The notes under the pieces: generated by a model
Told to the model about the DNA's origin: nothing
Databases searched by the model: none
Seen by the model: only the letters and a program-made list of their open reading frames with translations
NCBI RefSeq assembly: GCF_000306945.1
Contig: NC_018518.1
Span: 2,356,001 to 2,420,000, forward strand
Direction: 5' to 3'
Source of the DNA: Bordetella pertussis 18323
Lineage (GTDB): Bacteria; Pseudomonadota; Gammaproteobacteria; Burkholderiales; Burkholderiaceae_B
DNA: 64,000 nt
Made by a program: the position numbers and the translations under genes
Part shown: one piece after another, positions 18,771 to 29,057 of the stretch
Layout of the letters: every line of letters begins with the position of its first letter
Numbering within the stretch: the stretch's first letter is position 1

Positions 18771-19976
18771 ATGCCCGACACCTCCTCCCCCCGGATCCTG
18801 ATCGCCGGCGCCGGCCTGGGCGGCCTGACCGCCGCGCTGGCCCTGCAGGCGCGCGGTTTCCAGGTCCGCGTGCTGGAACAGGCCGCGCAGCTGCGCGAAC
18901 TGGGCGCGGGCATCCAGCTCAGCGCCAACGCCAACCGCGTGCTGTACCAGCTGGGCCTGGGCGCGGCCCTGGAACAGGTGGCCAGCCCGGCGTCCGGCAA
19001 GCGCATCCGCCTGTGGAACACCGGCCAGACCTGGCCGCTGTTCGACCTGGGCGCGCAGTCCGTCGAGCGCTATGGCTACCCGTACCTGACCATCTACCGC
19101 GCCGACCTGCACCGCGTGCTGGCCGAAGCCGTGCTGGCGCGCGATCCGCAGGCCATCGAACTGGGCGCCCGGGTCGAGAGCGTCGCGAAGGACGATGCCG
19201 CGGCCAGCGTCACGCTGGCCGACGGCAGCACGCGCCAGGCCGATATCCTGGTGGGCGCCGATGGCGTGCACTCGCGCGTGCGCGCCGCCCTGCATGGCCA
19301 GGACCAGGCGCGCTTCTCCGGCGCGCTGGCCTGGCGCGGCGTCATCCCGGCGCACAAGCTGCCGCCGCATTTGCGCGAGCCGTATGCCGTCAACTGGGTC
19401 GGCCCCGGCGCCCATGTCATCCACTACCCGCTGCGCCGCGGCGAACTGGTGAACTTCGTCGGCATCCTGGAGCGCGACGACTGGCAGGTCGAGTCCTGGA
19501 CACAGCAGGGCACGATCGCGGAATGCGCGCGGGATTTCGCCGGCTGGCACGAGGACGTGCAGACGCTGATCCATGCGCTGGATACGCCCTTCAAGTGGGC
19601 GATGATGCTGCGCGAGCCCCTGGCGCGCTGGACCAGCGGGCGCATCACCCTGCTGGGCGACGCCTGCCACCCGACCCTGCCGATGCTGGCCTCGGGCGCG
19701 GCCATGGCCATCGAGGACGGCTACGTGCTGGCGCGCTGCCTCGACGGCATGCGCGCCGATGCGCGGCAGGCGCTGGTCCGCTACCAGGATCTGCGCGTCG
19801 AGCGCACGGCGCGCGTGGTGCGCGGCTCGGCCGAGAACGCCAAGCGCTTCCACAACCCGGAGCTGGCGCACGCGGCCGGCGCGGCCGCCTATGTCGAACA
19901 GCAATGGAGCGAGGCCCGGGTACGCGAAAGATACGAGTGGCTCTTCACGTACGACGTGGACGCCGAACCGGTCTGA
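18771..19976 (+). CDS. FAD-dependent aromatic-ring monooxygenase (salicylate / 3-hydroxybenzoate hydroxylase type)
   Basis: A 401-residue group A flavoprotein hydroxylase. The FAD motifs are in order: ILIAGAGLGGLTAALALQ (residues 9-26), the DG motif ILVGADGVHSRVRAA, and the GD motif ITLLGDACHPTLPM followed by ASGAAMAIEDGYVLAR. The RIRLWNTG and ADLHRVL region matches 3-hydroxybenzoate 6-hydroxylases and salicylate hydroxylases. It is probably cotranscribed with the Bug gene upstream. The substrate is inferred as a hydroxylated benzoate; the exact one is unknown. Confidence 0.82.
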   Translation: MPDTSSPRILIAGAGLGGLTAALALQARGFQVRVLEQAAQLRELGAGIQLSANANRVLYQLGLGAALEQVASPASGKRIRLWNTGQTWPLFDLGAQSVERYGYPYLTIYRADLHRVLAEAVLARDPQAIELGARVESVAKDDAAASVTLADGSTRQADILVGADGVHSRVRAALHGQDQARFSGALAWRGVIPAHKLPPHLREPYAVNWVGPGAHVIHYPLRRGELVNFVGILERDDWQVESWTQQGTIAECARDFAGWHEDVQTLIHALDTPFKWAMMLREPLARWTSGRITLLGDACHPTLPMLASGAAMAIEDGYVLARCLDGMRADARQALVRYQDLRVERTARVVRGSAENAKRFHNPELAHAAGAAAYVEQQWSEARVRERYEWLFTYDVDAEPV

Positions 19977-20077
19977 GGGCGCCGCCCGCGCGTGGCCAGG
20001 GTTTCCCCTTGGATGCGCGCCCGCGTCTTGTCCTGCCGGCGCAATCGCTGTAACTTGTGCCGGTTCCACCAACGTGC

Positions 20078-20260
20078 AGTTCGGGAGAGACCGTCCAGCG
20101 GACGGCGCCGACGGAGCAACCACCCCGGAAACTCTCAGGCAAAAGGACCGACCTGCTGGAACATCTGGAGAGTGGCGCGCGGTACGGCGCCCACCGAAGG
20201 GGATCCCTGGCGCGTTTGCAGCGGCGCACGGGTGAAGCTCTCAGGTAAATGGACAGATGG
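20078..20260 (+). ncRNA. Tandem glycine riboswitch
   Basis: Two consecutive glycine aptamers. The first (about 20080-20153) has GGGAGAGACCG, GCCGACGGAGCAA, CCCCGGAAACTCTCAGGCAA and AAGGACCGAC. The second (about 20162-20258) has TCTGGAGAGTGGC, GCCCACCGAAGGGGAT, GGTGAAGCTCTCAGGTAAA and TGGACAGA. The short inter-aptamer linker and the repeated CTCTCAGG(C/T)AAA are diagnostic. It lies 60 bases before the dehydrogenase start. Glycine binding usually switches expression on. I see no clear terminator, so control of translation is possible. Confidence 0.93.
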
Positions 20261-20319
20261 GGTTGCGGCCGGGCCATTCCGATGGCCGGCAGACGCCAAC
20301 CTCCTCTGGGACCACGACC

Positions 20320-21531
20320 ATGTCTCGAATCGCCGTCATCGGCGCCGGCATCACCGGCGTCACCACCGCCTATGCGCTCGCCTTGCGCGATCACCAGGTC
20401 ACGGTGTTCGACCGCCACCGCTATAGCGCGATGGAAACCTCGTTCGCCAACGGCGGGCAGCTCTCGGCCAGCAACGCCGAGGTCTGGAACAGCCGCTCCA
20501 CGCTCTTCAAGGGCCTGCGCTGGATGCTGCGGCGCGACGCCCCGCTGCTGCTCAATCCCCGGCCCAGCTGGCACAAGTACTCGTGGCTGGGAGAGTTCCT
20601 GCGCCAGATCCCCCGCTACGAAGCCAACACCATAGAAACCGTGCGGCTGGCCATCGCCGCGCGCCAGCATCTGTTCGACATCGCGGCCCGCGAACGGATC
20701 GATTTCGATCATGAGCGGCGCGGCATCCTGCACTTCTATGCCAGCAGGCGGGAGTACGACAGCGCCTTGCGGGTCAACGCCCTGCTGCGCGCCGGCGGGC
20801 TGGAGCGGCGGCCCGTATCGCCCGAGGAAATGCGCGCCATCGAACCGGCCCTGCAGGGCGACTTCTACGGCGGCTTCTTTACCGAGTCGGACTCCACCGG
20901 CGACATCCACAAGTTCACCACTGGCCTGGCCCGGGCCGCCGCGCGGCACGGCGCGCTGTTCCGCTACGAAACGCCAGTCAGCGGCATCGACCATCGCGGC
21001 GGCGCCATCGCCATCACGACCGCCGAAGACGTCGAACGCTACGACAAGGTGGTGATCTGCGCGGGCGTGGGCAGCCGCCGCTTCGCCAGCATGGTGGGCG
21101 ACCGCGTCAACATCTATCCGGTCAAGGGATATTCGATCACGGTGAGCCTGGACGACGAGGCCAGCCAGGCCGGCGCGCCCTGGACCAGCCTGCTGGACGA
21201 CCGCGCCAAGATCGTGACCAGCCGGCTCGGCGCCGGCCGGTTCCGGGTGGCCGGCACCGCCGAATTCAACGGCTTCAATCGCGATATCCGCGCCGACCGC
21301 GTCGAACCGCTGGTCGCATGGGTGCGCCGGTATTTTCCGCAGGTCTCGACCAGCCGCGTCGTGCCCTGGGCGGGCCTGCGGCCCATGCTGCCCAGCATGC
21401 TGCCGCGCGTCGGGCCCGGCAAGCGGCCGGGCGTGTTCTACAACACCGGCCATGGCCACCTCGGATGGACGCTGTCGGCCGCGACCGCCCAGCTGGTTGC
21501 CGAAGCGGTGACGGCCGGCGCCGGCACGTAG
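20320..21531 (+). CDS. FAD-dependent D-amino-acid dehydrogenase (DadA-like)
   Basis: A 403-residue DAO-family flavoenzyme. An N-terminal dinucleotide-binding motif, IAVIGAGITGVTTAYALA, is followed by the DadA hallmark TSFANGGQLSASNAEVW. The C-terminus has VVPWAGLRPMLPSMLPRVG and NTGHGHLGWTLSAATAQLV. It deaminates D-amino acids or possibly glycine to 2-oxo acids, passing electrons to the membrane chain. The glycine riboswitch upstream suggests glycine or a close relative as substrate, which sets it apart from a general alanine-responsive DadA. It is convergent with the thioesterase gene. Confidence 0.85.
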   Translation: MSRIAVIGAGITGVTTAYALALRDHQVTVFDRHRYSAMETSFANGGQLSASNAEVWNSRSTLFKGLRWMLRRDAPLLLNPRPSWHKYSWLGEFLRQIPRYEANTIETVRLAIAARQHLFDIAARERIDFDHERRGILHFYASRREYDSALRVNALLRAGGLERRPVSPEEMRAIEPALQGDFYGGFFTESDSTGDIHKFTTGLARAAARHGALFRYETPVSGIDHRGGAIAITTAEDVERYDKVVICAGVGSRRFASMVGDRVNIYPVKGYSITVSLDDEASQAGAPWTSLLDDRAKIVTSRLGAGRFRVAGTAEFNGFNRDIRADRVEPLVAWVRRYFPQVSTSRVVPWAGLRPMLPSMLPRVGPGKRPGVFYNTGHGHLGWTLSAATAQLVAEAVTAGAGT

Positions 21532-21561
21532 ACGGCAGGCAGGCGGCCAGCGGCGCGCGCC

Positions 21562-22029
21562 TCAAGCGCGCCCGGCCGCCGCCAGCCGGCCCAGGCAGGC
21601 CCGCAGGCCGGCTGGCAGCGCCACGGGGCGGCGGCTGGCGCGGTCGACGTAGACATGCACGAAGTGGCCCTGGGCCGTGCACAGTTCGTCGCCGGGGCGG
21701 AACACGCCCAGCTCGTAGCGCACGCTGCTGCGCCCCACGTGGGCCACGCGCAGGCCGATCTGCAATGTTTCCGGGAACTCGGCCGGCGCGTGGAAATTGC
21801 AGTGCGTTTCCACGACCAGGCCGATCACGGCGCCCGCCTGCGGGTCGAGCTGACCGGCCGACGCCAGGTAGCGATTCACCGCCGTATCGAAGTAGGCGTA
21901 ATACACGACGTTGTTGACATGCCCATACATGTCGCAATCCATCCAGCGTACCGGCATGGCCTCGAAATGGCCGAAGCCGGCCCGCTGCCACCGTTGCGGA
22001 CGCGGGGCCTGGCCCGCGCTATCGTTCAC
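21562..22029 (-). CDS. Acyl-CoA thioesterase (4HBT hotdog family)
   Basis: A 155-residue hotdog-fold thioesterase. The catalytic region is [22 protein letters not shown], with the Asp/Gly-His-Asn arrangement of the 4-hydroxybenzoyl-CoA thioesterase family, then [23 protein letters not shown]. It hydrolyses a CoA thioester in the cytosol. Its ATG overlaps the stop of the alcohol dehydrogenase gene by four bases. It is the last gene of the minus-strand acyl-CoA operon that starts at 30648. Confidence 0.85.
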   Translation of the reverse strand: MNDSAGQAPRPQRWQRAGFGHFEAMPVRWMDCDMYGHVNNVVYYAYFDTAVNRYLASAGQLDPQAGAVIGLVVETHCNFHAPAEFPETLQIGLRVAHVGRSSVRYELGVFRPGDELCTAQGHFVHVYVDRASRRPVALPAGLRACLGRLAAAGRA

Positions 22030-23180
22030 AGCGCCTCCCGGTAAAGGCGCAAGGCGTCGTCGTAGCCGAGCTCCCTGGGGTTGTTGACCAGCAAACGCTG
22101 TTGCTGCATGGCCTGTTGCGCGAGCATGGGCAGATCGCGTTCGGCCACCCCGACTTCGGCCAGGCGCCGCGGCAGCCCCAGACGCGGCCCCAGGCTGGCC
22201 ATTTCCTGCACGAATCCTTCGGCGCGCGCCTGCTGCGGGCCGTCGACCTGCGGACAGGCGATCTGCGCAAGCTGGGCATAGGCGGCGCCGGCCTGCGGCA
22301 GGTTGAAACGCAGCACCGCGCCGAACATCAATGCATTGGACAGGCCGTGCGGCACGTGGAAAACGCCGCCCAGCGGATAGGCCAGCGCATGCACGGCCGC
22401 CACCGGCGCATTGGCGAACGCCTGCCCCGCCAGCATCGCGCCCAGCAACATGTCATGGCGGGCCGCCATGTCGGCGCCGTCGCGGCATGCGGGGCCGATG
22501 GAACGGCACAGCAGGCGCAACGCCTCGCGCGCCAGGCCATCGGAGATCGGGTTCTTGCGCAGCCGGCTGGTATAGGCCTCGACGGCGTGCACGATGGCGT
22601 CGATGCCGGTGGCGGCGGTCACGGCCGGCGGCAGGCCCCGGGTCAACGCGGCATCCAGTACGGCGATGTCGCAGTACAGGACGGGGGAGACAATGCCCGC
22701 CTTGGAGGCGTCCTCGCGGGTCACGATGGCGATGGGCGTGGCTTCCGAGCCGGTGCCGGCCGTGGTCGGCACCTGCACCAGCGGCAGGCGCGCCGTGGCG
22801 ACGCGGTCGATGCCGTAGCTGTCGCGAAAGTCGGCCGCGGAGCCGGCGAACGCCGCCACCAGTTTCGCGATATCCATCGACGAGCCGCCGCCGAAGCCGA
22901 TCACGCATTGCACGTCCGTTTCCCGGCCCCGCGCGATCGCCTGGCTCACCACCGCTTCGGGCGGATCGGCCAGCACGCCGTCGTAGACCTGGACCGTGTG
23001 GCCGGCGTCGCGCAGGCTTTGCGCCAGGGCCGCGACCAGGCCCAGCCGCACCAGCTGCTCGTCCGTGACGACCAGGATGCGGCACGGCCCCCATTGCGCC
23101 GCGACCGCCTCGCCCAACCGTTGCGAGGCCCCCTCGCCCGCCAGCGTGCGGGCATGTGTCCGAAACTCGAATCCGTTCAT
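22026..23180 (-). CDS. Iron-containing (type III) alcohol dehydrogenase
   Basis: A 384-residue Fe-ADH/maleylacetate-reductase family enzyme. The NAD(P)-binding part has [17 protein letters not shown] and [20 protein letters not shown]. The metal-binding part has [14 protein letters not shown] and a run of histidines in [22 protein letters not shown]. It probably oxidises a hydroxy-acyl or alcohol intermediate of the pathway encoded alongside it. The gene overlaps both neighbours by four bases, which fits translational coupling. Confidence 0.86.
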   Translation of the reverse strand: MNGFEFRTHARTLAGEGASQRLGEAVAAQWGPCRILVVTDEQLVRLGLVAALAQSLRDAGHTVQVYDGVLADPPEAVVSQAIARGRETDVQCVIGFGGGSSMDIAKLVAAFAGSAADFRDSYGIDRVATARLPLVQVPTTAGTGSEATPIAIVTREDASKAGIVSPVLYCDIAVLDAALTRGLPPAVTAATGIDAIVHAVEAYTSRLRKNPISDGLAREALRLLCRSIGPACRDGADMAARHDMLLGAMLAGQAFANAPVAAVHALAYPLGGVFHVPHGLSNALMFGAVLRFNLPQAGAAYAQLAQIACPQVDGPQQARAEGFVQEMASLGPRLGLPRRLAEVGVAERDLPMLAQQAMQQQRLLVNNPRELGYDDALRLYREAL

Positions 23181-24361
23181 AGCACCTCGAATAGTCCCGC
23201 GGCGCCCATGCCGCCGCCCACGCACATGGTCACCACCACATAACGCACGCCCCGGGCGCGCCCTTCCAGCAGCGCATGCCCCACCAGCCGCGCGCCGGAC
23301 ATGCCATAGGGATGGCCCAGCGCGATGGCGCCGCCGTTCACGTTCAGGCGTTCATCGGGCAGGCCCAGGCGGTCACGGCAATAGATTACCTGCACGGCGA
23401 ACGCCTCGTTCAACTCCCACAGGCCGATGTCGCCGATCGCCAGGCCGGCGCGCGCCAGCAGGCGGGGCACGGCCTGCACCGGGCCGATGCCCATTTCATC
23501 GGGACGGCAGCCCGCCACCGCAAAGCCGCGGAAGCAGCCCAGGGGCCGCAGGCCACGCGCCCGCGCGGCAGCCGCGCGCATCAGCACGCAGGCCGAGGCG
23601 CCGTCCGAAAGCTGGCTGGCATTGCCCGCCGTAATGCAGCCGCCCTCGCGCACGCTCTTGAGCTCGGCCAGTTTTTCGGAAGTCGTCCCGGGGCGCACGC
23701 CTTCGTCCTCGGCCACCAGCATTTCGGTTTCAACGGGCGGCGCGCCGTGCGGGTCGGCCGCCAGGTGGCTCACACGCATGGGCGCGATTTCGTCGCACAT
23801 GCGGCCGGCCGCGCGCGCCTGCGCGGCGCGCTGCTGGCTGCGCGCCGCGTACTCGTCCTGGCGCTGGCGCGAAATGCCGTAGCGCCGGGCGATCACTTCG
23901 GCGGTATCGATCATGGGCAGGAAAATCTCCGGCTGGTGCCGCGCCAGCCAGGGGTCCTGTTCCATGTGGTGATTCATGTGTTCGTTCTGCACGCAGGAAA
24001 TCGAATCCAGCCCGCCCGCCACCACGATATCGGCGCTGCCGCACAGGATGGACTGGGCGCCCATGGCGATGGCCTGCAGCCCGGACGAGCAAAGCCGGTT
24101 CACCGTGACGCCGGGCACCTCGACCGGCAGGCCGGCGCGCAAGGCGGCCTGGCGCGCGATGTTCTCGCCCGCCGTTCCTTCCGGGCGGCCGCACCCCATG
24201 ATGAGGTCATCGACCTCGGCCGGCTCGATCCCGGCGCGCCGCACCGCGTGCTCGACGGCGTGCCCGCCCAGGGTGGCGCCATGGGTATTGTTGAAGGCGC
24301 CCCGATAGGCCTTGCCGATGGGCGTGCGCGCGGTCGATACGATGACGATGTCGTCGCTCAT
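23177..24361 (-). CDS. Thiolase / acetyl-CoA acyltransferase
   Basis: A 394-residue type I thiolase that performs the last beta-oxidation step or the reverse condensation. The nucleophile is the Cys of [17 protein letters not shown] near residue 91. The C-terminal catalytic segments are [19 protein letters not shown] (the family usually has GHPIGASGAR) and [16 protein letters not shown]. It overlaps the downstream alcohol dehydrogenase and upstream hydratase/dehydrogenase genes. Intact length and active-site residues suggest activity. Confidence 0.9.
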   Translation of the reverse strand: MSDDIVIVSTARTPIGKAYRGAFNNTHGATLGGHAVEHAVRRAGIEPAEVDDLIMGCGRPEGTAGENIARQAALRAGLPVEVPGVTVNRLCSSGLQAIAMGAQSILCGSADIVVAGGLDSISCVQNEHMNHHMEQDPWLARHQPEIFLPMIDTAEVIARRYGISRQRQDEYAARSQQRAAQARAAGRMCDEIAPMRVSHLAADPHGAPPVETEMLVAEDEGVRPGTTSEKLAELKSVREGGCITAGNASQLSDGASACVLMRAAAARARGLRPLGCFRGFAVAGCRPDEMGIGPVQAVPRLLARAGLAIGDIGLWELNEAFAVQVIYCRDRLGLPDERLNVNGGAIALGHPYGMSGARLVGHALLEGRARGVRYVVVTMCVGGGMGAAGLFEVL

Positions 24362-26442
24362 GCGCCCTCCTGGCCGTGATCCTGCAGCCGGCCGCCCTGC
24401 GCCGCCAGGCGGGCCAGCAGGCCGGGCGGTTGCCAGAATTCCGGTTCCGCCGTGGCGGCGCGCCGCCGCAAGCCGGCCACCACCGCCGGCAGGCCCATGG
24501 CGTCGGCGCTGTGGCAAGGGCCGCCGCGCCAGCGCGGAAAGCCATAGCCGGCCAGGAACACCGCGTCCACGTCCGTCGCGCTGGCCGCGATGCCCTCCTC
24601 CAGCAGGCGCGCGGCCTCGACGACGAGCGCGTGCAGGCAACGCTCGACGATCTCGTCGGCCGCAATGGCCCGGCGGGATACTCCGGCCTCGCGCGAAGCG
24701 GCCGCAATCATGGCCTCCACCTCGGCATCGCGCCGGGGCTGCCGGCCGCCGTCCGGATAGCCATGGATCCCGCTGCCTCCTTTCAGGCCGAGGCGGCCCG
24801 CCGCGCTGACCCGGTCCAGCCAGTCGGGCCAGGGCCTGTGCGGCATCTCGCTGCGCTGCCGCAGGCGGATGCTGTCGCCCACGTCCAGGCCCGCCAGGTC
24901 GGCGACCTGGAACGGGCCCATGGCGAAGCCCCAGTCGCGCAGCGCCGCGTCGACCTCCATGGGCATGGCGCCCTCGTGCACCATCAAGGCCGCCTGCCGC
25001 AGATACTGATGCCACATGCGGTTGCCGATGAAGCCGTCGCACACGCCGGCCACCACGGCGGTCTTGCGCAAGCGCCGCGCCAGCCCTTGCGCGGCGGCCA
25101 CCACATCGGCGTGGGTGGCCGCGCCGCGCACGATCTCGAGCAAGGGCATCACCGGCGCGGGGCTGAAGAAATGCAGCCCCACCACGTCCTGCGGGCGCCG
25201 CGTGCTGTGCGCGATCCGGTCGACATCCAGCGTCGACGTGTTGGTGCCCAGGATGGCGCCGGGCTTGAGGACCCGGTCCAGCTCGCGGAAAACCGCGCAT
25301 TTCACCGCCATGTCCTCGAACACCGCCTCGATGGCGAGATCGGCCTGCGCGATGCCGGCCATCTCGCCGGTTGTCGCGACGGCGGCGACACGCTGCTCGG
25401 CCTGCCTGGACGTGAGCCGCTTGCGCGCGGCCAGGCGCTCGAAATGCTGGCATACCTGCGCGCGCCCCTGCGCCAGCCGGTCGGCGTCCACGTCGTGCCA
25501 GATCACCGGCAGGCCGGCGTCGGCCAGGCAGATGACAATGCCGGTGCCCATCGTGCCAGCCCCCACGACCGCGACCTGCTCGATGCGCCGGGCCGACACA
25601 TCGCCGGCCGGCGGGCGCGGCCGCTCGGCAAAAAAGGCATAGCGCAAGGCCCGCGCCTCGGCCCTGTCGCGCAGGCGCGCGAACGACTCGCGCTCCAGCG
25701 CCCGCCCGGCGTCGAACGGCCCCTGTGCCGCGGCAAGGCATGCCAGCGCCGCCTCGCGCGCCGCCGCGCTGCCCACCGGCCGGATGGCGGCCGCGCGCGC
25801 CGCCTCGGCGATCGATGCCGGCGCCAACGCAGGCAAACTGGCAACGCGGCGCCGCGCCAGCCCGCCCGGCGCGTTGCGCATCCACGCCAGCGCCTGCTCC
25901 AGCGTATCGTCGGCAGACAACAGCGCATCGGCCAGTTTGCACCGCAGCGCGGTTTCGCCGCCCACGGGTTCGCCGCCCAGCACCATCTCGACGGCATGGC
26001 GCGCGCCGACCAGGCGCGGCAAGCGCTGCGTGCCGCCGGCGCCAGGCAGCAACCCCAGCTTGATCTCCGGCAACCCCAGCGAGGCGCGCGGCGACGCCAG
26101 CCGATAGTGGCACCCCAGCGCAAGCTCCAGCGCGCCGCCCAGCGCCGCGCCATCGAGCAGCGCCACCACGGGCACCGGCGCGTTCTCGATGCGGTCTATC
26201 AGTTCGGCCAGCCCGGCATCCTGGTCCGACCCTGCCTGGTCGAACTCCTTGATATCCGCGCCAGCCGAGAAAATGCCCGGACGGGCGCTGACCAGCAGCA
26301 GCGCCCGCACGTCCGGCCTGGCGTACACCTGCTCCAGGCATTGCGCCAGGCCGTGCCGCAACGTCCGCCCCAATGCATTCACCGGCGGGCTGTCCAGGGT
26401 CACGACTTCTATGTCGCCCCGCATCGCGATCGCTACCGACAT
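24358..26442 (-). CDS. Bifunctional enoyl-CoA hydratase / 3-hydroxyacyl-CoA dehydrogenase (FadB/FadJ-like)
   Basis: A 694-residue fusion. Residues 1-190 are a crotonase domain ([57 protein letters not shown]). From about 290 is the NAD-binding domain ([21 protein letters not shown]), then [12 protein letters not shown] and [21 protein letters not shown] with the catalytic His. The C-terminal dimerisation domain has [11 protein letters not shown]. It converts enoyl-CoA to 3-ketoacyl-CoA, feeding the thiolase encoded next. It lacks the extra domains of canonical E. coli FadB but matches FadJ-like size. Confidence 0.9.
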   Translation of the reverse strand: MSVAIAMRGDIEVVTLDSPPVNALGRTLRHGLAQCLEQVYARPDVRALLLVSARPGIFSAGADIKEFDQAGSDQDAGLAELIDRIENAPVPVVALLDGAALGGALELALGCHYRLASPRASLGLPEIKLGLLPGAGGTQRLPRLVGARHAVEMVLGGEPVGGETALRCKLADALLSADDTLEQALAWMRNAPGGLARRRVASLPALAPASIAEAARAAAIRPVGSAAAREAALACLAAAQGPFDAGRALERESFARLRDRAEARALRYAFFAERPRPPAGDVSARRIEQVAVVGAGTMGTGIVICLADAGLPVIWHDVDADRLAQGRAQVCQHFERLAARKRLTSRQAEQRVAAVATTGEMAGIAQADLAIEAVFEDMAVKCAVFRELDRVLKPGAILGTNTSTLDVDRIAHSTRRPQDVVGLHFFSPAPVMPLLEIVRGAATHADVVAAAQGLARRLRKTAVVAGVCDGFIGNRMWHQYLRQAALMVHEGAMPMEVDAALRDWGFAMGPFQVADLAGLDVGDSIRLRQRSEMPHRPWPDWLDRVSAAGRLGLKGGSGIHGYPDGGRQPRRDAEVEAMIAAASREAGVSRRAIAADEIVERCLHALVVEAARLLEEGIAASATDVDAVFLAGYGFPRWRGGPCHSADAMGLPAVVAGLRRRAATAEPEFWQPPGLLARLAAQGGRLQDHGQEGA

Positions 26443-26452
26443 ATCCAGGCTC

Positions 26453-27427
26453 CTACTGTTTCTCGATGCCGGCGATCTCGGCCGCGCGGCTCCATTTGGC
26501 GATCTCGTCGACCTGGTAGCGCCGCAGCTCGGCGGGCCCTACCGGGAAACTCTCCCAGTTGGTGCCGGCCAGGAACGCCCGCGTCTGCTCGCGTTCGTAG
26601 ATGGCGACGATGGCCTTGCTCAGCGTGTCGACGATAGGCGCGGGCGTGCCCGCCGACGCGAACGCGGAGGTCCAGTTCACCATGTCGAACCCCGGATAGC
26701 CGGCCTGCGCCACCGTCGGCGTCGCGGGCTCGCTTTCCAGCCGCTCGGCGCTGCTGACGGCCAGCAGGCGCAGCTTGCCCGAGCGCAGGAACGGCACCAG
26801 CGCCGCATAGTCGGCGAACGCGAAGTCGACCTGCCGGCCGGCCAGGTCGGTCAATGCCTGGGCCGCGCCGTTGTAGGGAATATGGCTGGCCTTGGCCTGG
26901 GCCATCGACAGGAACAGCTCGGTCGTGATCTGGTAGGCCGCGCTGCCCGAGCCATAGTTCAGCGTGCCCGGCTGTTGCCGCATGGCCTGGACCAGGTCGT
27001 CCACCGAACGATAGGGAGACTGCGCGTTCACGGCCAGGCCCATCGCGCCTTTCGCCAGGCGCGCCACCGGCGCGAAATCCTTCAGGGGGTCATACGGCAG
27101 CGCCTTGAAGATGGCCGCGTTGACCGTCATGGCCGACGATCCGGAGATCAGCAGCGTATAGCCGTCGGGCGCCGCGGCGGCCACCATCTTGGCGGCGATG
27201 AAACTGTTGGCGCCAGGGTGGTTCTCGACCACCACCGGCGAACCGAACTCGGCTTCCATCTCGCGCGCCAGATGGCGCGCCGTGTTGTCCGTGCCGCTGC
27301 CGGGCGCGAACGGCACGATGAGCCGGATCGGGTGCGTGGGAAACGCCTGTTGCGCCAGGGCCGCGCCGCTCGCGGCCAGCGACGCCGCGCCCAGCAGGAA
27401 CGACAGAACAAAGTGTTTTTTTCTCAT
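26453..27427 (-). CDS. Bug-family periplasmic solute receptor
   Basis: A 324-residue receptor with a classic signal peptide (MRKKHFVLSFLLGAASLAASGAALAQ) and the motifs FPTHPIRLIVPFAPGSGTDN, ENHPGANSFIAAKMVAAAAPDGY, SGSAAYQITTELF and ASHIPYNGAAQALTDLAG. It lies in the middle of the acyl-CoA operon, 10 bases from the hydratase/dehydrogenase gene. It probably captures the acid that the pathway activates and degrades. It is distinct in sequence from the Bug protein at 29677 at the head of the same operon. Confidence 0.9.
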   Translation of the reverse strand: MRKKHFVLSFLLGAASLAASGAALAQQAFPTHPIRLIVPFAPGSGTDNTARHLAREMEAEFGSPVVVENHPGANSFIAAKMVAAAAPDGYTLLISGSSAMTVNAAIFKALPYDPLKDFAPVARLAKGAMGLAVNAQSPYRSVDDLVQAMRQQPGTLNYGSGSAAYQITTELFLSMAQAKASHIPYNGAAQALTDLAGRQVDFAFADYAALVPFLRSGKLRLLAVSSAERLESEPATPTVAQAGYPGFDMVNWTSAFASAGTPAPIVDTLSKAIVAIYEREQTRAFLAGTNWESFPVGPAELRRYQVDEIAKWSRAAEIAGIEKQ

Positions 27428-27457
27428 GGTCTCCTCTCGTGCAAGAACGGGACGGCT

Positions 27458-28270
27458 TCAGCGTCCGTGAAAGACAGGCGGGCGCTTTTCCAGCAAGGCC
27501 GCAATGCCCTCCTGGTGGTCCGCGGTGCGGTGCGACAGGGTTTGATACAGCCTGGAGAACTCCAGCATGGCCTCCAGCCGCTGGTGCAGGCCTTCGCGGA
27601 TCAGCCGCTTGGCGAAGCGCACCTGCTGCGGCGGATTGACGGCGATCCGCTCGGCCAGCTGGCAGGTGGCGTCCATGAGCTGCGCCGCCGGCACGACGCT
27701 GGACACCAGGTTCCATTGCAACGCGGTGGCCGCGTCCAGCGTATCGCCGGTAAACGCCATCTCGTAGGTGCGCGCCAGCCCGATGATGCGCGGCAGGAAC
27801 CACGACCCGCCATCGCCGGGGATGATGCCCAGCTTGACGAAACTCTCGGCGAATCGCGCATCGTCGGCGGCGATGCGGATATCGCACATGCAGGCCAGGT
27901 CGCAGCCCGCGCCGATGGCCGCGCCGATGGCCGCGCCGTTGACCGCCGCGATCAGCGGCACGTCAAGCTGCGCCAGGGCCATGGGAATGCGCTGGATGCC
28001 CGTGCTGTACTTCGTGGGAATGCGCGCCGCCGGTCCGCTGTCCGGGCCGTAGTCCGCCAGCATCTTCTTGACATTGCCGCCCGCGCAAAACGACGGGCCG
28101 TTGCCGGTCAGGATGGCCGCCCGCACATCCAGGTCCGCGTTGAGCTCGCGCACCAGGTCCTCGAACTCCTGGAACTGCTCGGCATCGGTCAGCGCATTGC
28201 GCGCCTCGGGCCGATTCATCCTGACGATACAAACGCGGCCACGCCGCTCCACTTCTAGAAACCGGGTCAT
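27458..28270 (-). CDS. Enoyl-CoA hydratase/isomerase family protein
   Basis: A 270-residue crotonase. The oxyanion-hole segments are GNGPSFCAGGNVKKML and NGAAIGAAIGAGCDLACMCDIRIA, and the catalytic-loop region is FVKLGIIPGDGGSWFLPRIIG, with Gly-Asp where many hydratases have Glu. The insert between the two (ADYGPDSGPAARIP) is longer than usual. Its neighbours point to a side-chain or dicarboxylic acyl-CoA pathway. It is complete and in frame, unlike the related gene just upstream in the operon. Confidence 0.87.
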   Translation of the reverse strand: MTRFLEVERRGRVCIVRMNRPEARNALTDAEQFQEFEDLVRELNADLDVRAAILTGNGPSFCAGGNVKKMLADYGPDSGPAARIPTKYSTGIQRIPMALAQLDVPLIAAVNGAAIGAAIGAGCDLACMCDIRIAADDARFAESFVKLGIIPGDGGSWFLPRIIGLARTYEMAFTGDTLDAATALQWNLVSSVVPAAQLMDATCQLAERIAVNPPQQVRFAKRLIREGLHQRLEAMLEFSRLYQTLSHRTADHQEGIAALLEKRPPVFHGR

Positions 28271-28298
28271 TCCGTTCTTTCTCCTCGTTGAGCAATCT

Positions 28299-29057
28299 TC
28301 ATCGTCCGCTCCAGCGCGGCGCGCGCTTCTCGCGAAACGCCAGCGCGCCTTCCCGCGCGTCTTCCGAGCGGTATAGCGGCTCCAGGATATGGAAAGCCGT
28401 CCGCAGGGCCGCGCCCCGCCCCATCTCGGCCGCGGCATAGACCATCTCCTTGCAGGCCGCCGCGCTCAGCGGCGCCGTGGCCACGATGGCGCGCGCCAGC
28501 TCCATGGCCTTGTCCATCAGCTGCGCGGCGGGCACCACATGATTGACGAAGCCGATCTCGGCGGCCCGCTGCGCGCCGATGGGATTGCCGGTCAGCAGCA
28601 GCTCCAGCACCAGCTTCTGCGGGATCACCCCCTGCAACTAGACCGCCCAGGCCGGCGCCCGGCCGACCTTGGATTCCGGCATGCCGAACACGGCATGGTC
28701 CGCGGCCACCACCAGGTCGCACATTTGCGTGAAGAACCAGCCGCCGCCCAGTGCGGCGCCATTGACCGCCGCGATGACAGGCTTGCTTGCCTGGACGTTG
28801 TCGCCGAGTATGGGCAGGAACGTCTTCTGGCTGAGGTCCGTGTTCTCGGACAGGTCGCGTCCGGCGCTGAAGCTGCGTTCGCCCGCGCCGGTGAGGATCG
28901 CGACCCGCAGCGCCGCATCGTTCTCGAACCGCTCCCAGGCGGCAATCAGCGCCTGCCGCATCTCCAGGTTGATGGCGTTGCGTTTGTCGGGCCGGTTCAG
29001 CGTGATGATCGCGATCTGTTCGCGCGTTTCGAATCTTACGGTCGGGGATGTGTTCAT
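28299..29057 (-). pseudogene. Second enoyl-CoA hydratase, internal nonsense codon
   Basis: A 252-codon crotonase gene (MNTSPTVRFETREQIAIITL, GAGERSFSAGRDLSE, GAALGGGWFFTQMCDLVVAA, PESKVGRAPAWAV). An in-frame TAG at 28638-28640 is followed in the same frame by LQGVIPQKLVLELLLTGNPIG and the normal C-terminus. Family members read through this point with Trp, Ser or similar (AxWAxxLQxxxPQ). No indel is needed. The N-terminal 139 residues would be made alone and should be inactive. It overlaps the CoA-transferase remnant by four bases. Confidence 0.87.

Noticed and set aside
28638..28640. Reading the hydratase stop as a recoding event
   Set aside because: The codon is TAG with no obvious recoding structure, and neighbouring genes show similar decay; nonsense mutation is simpler.
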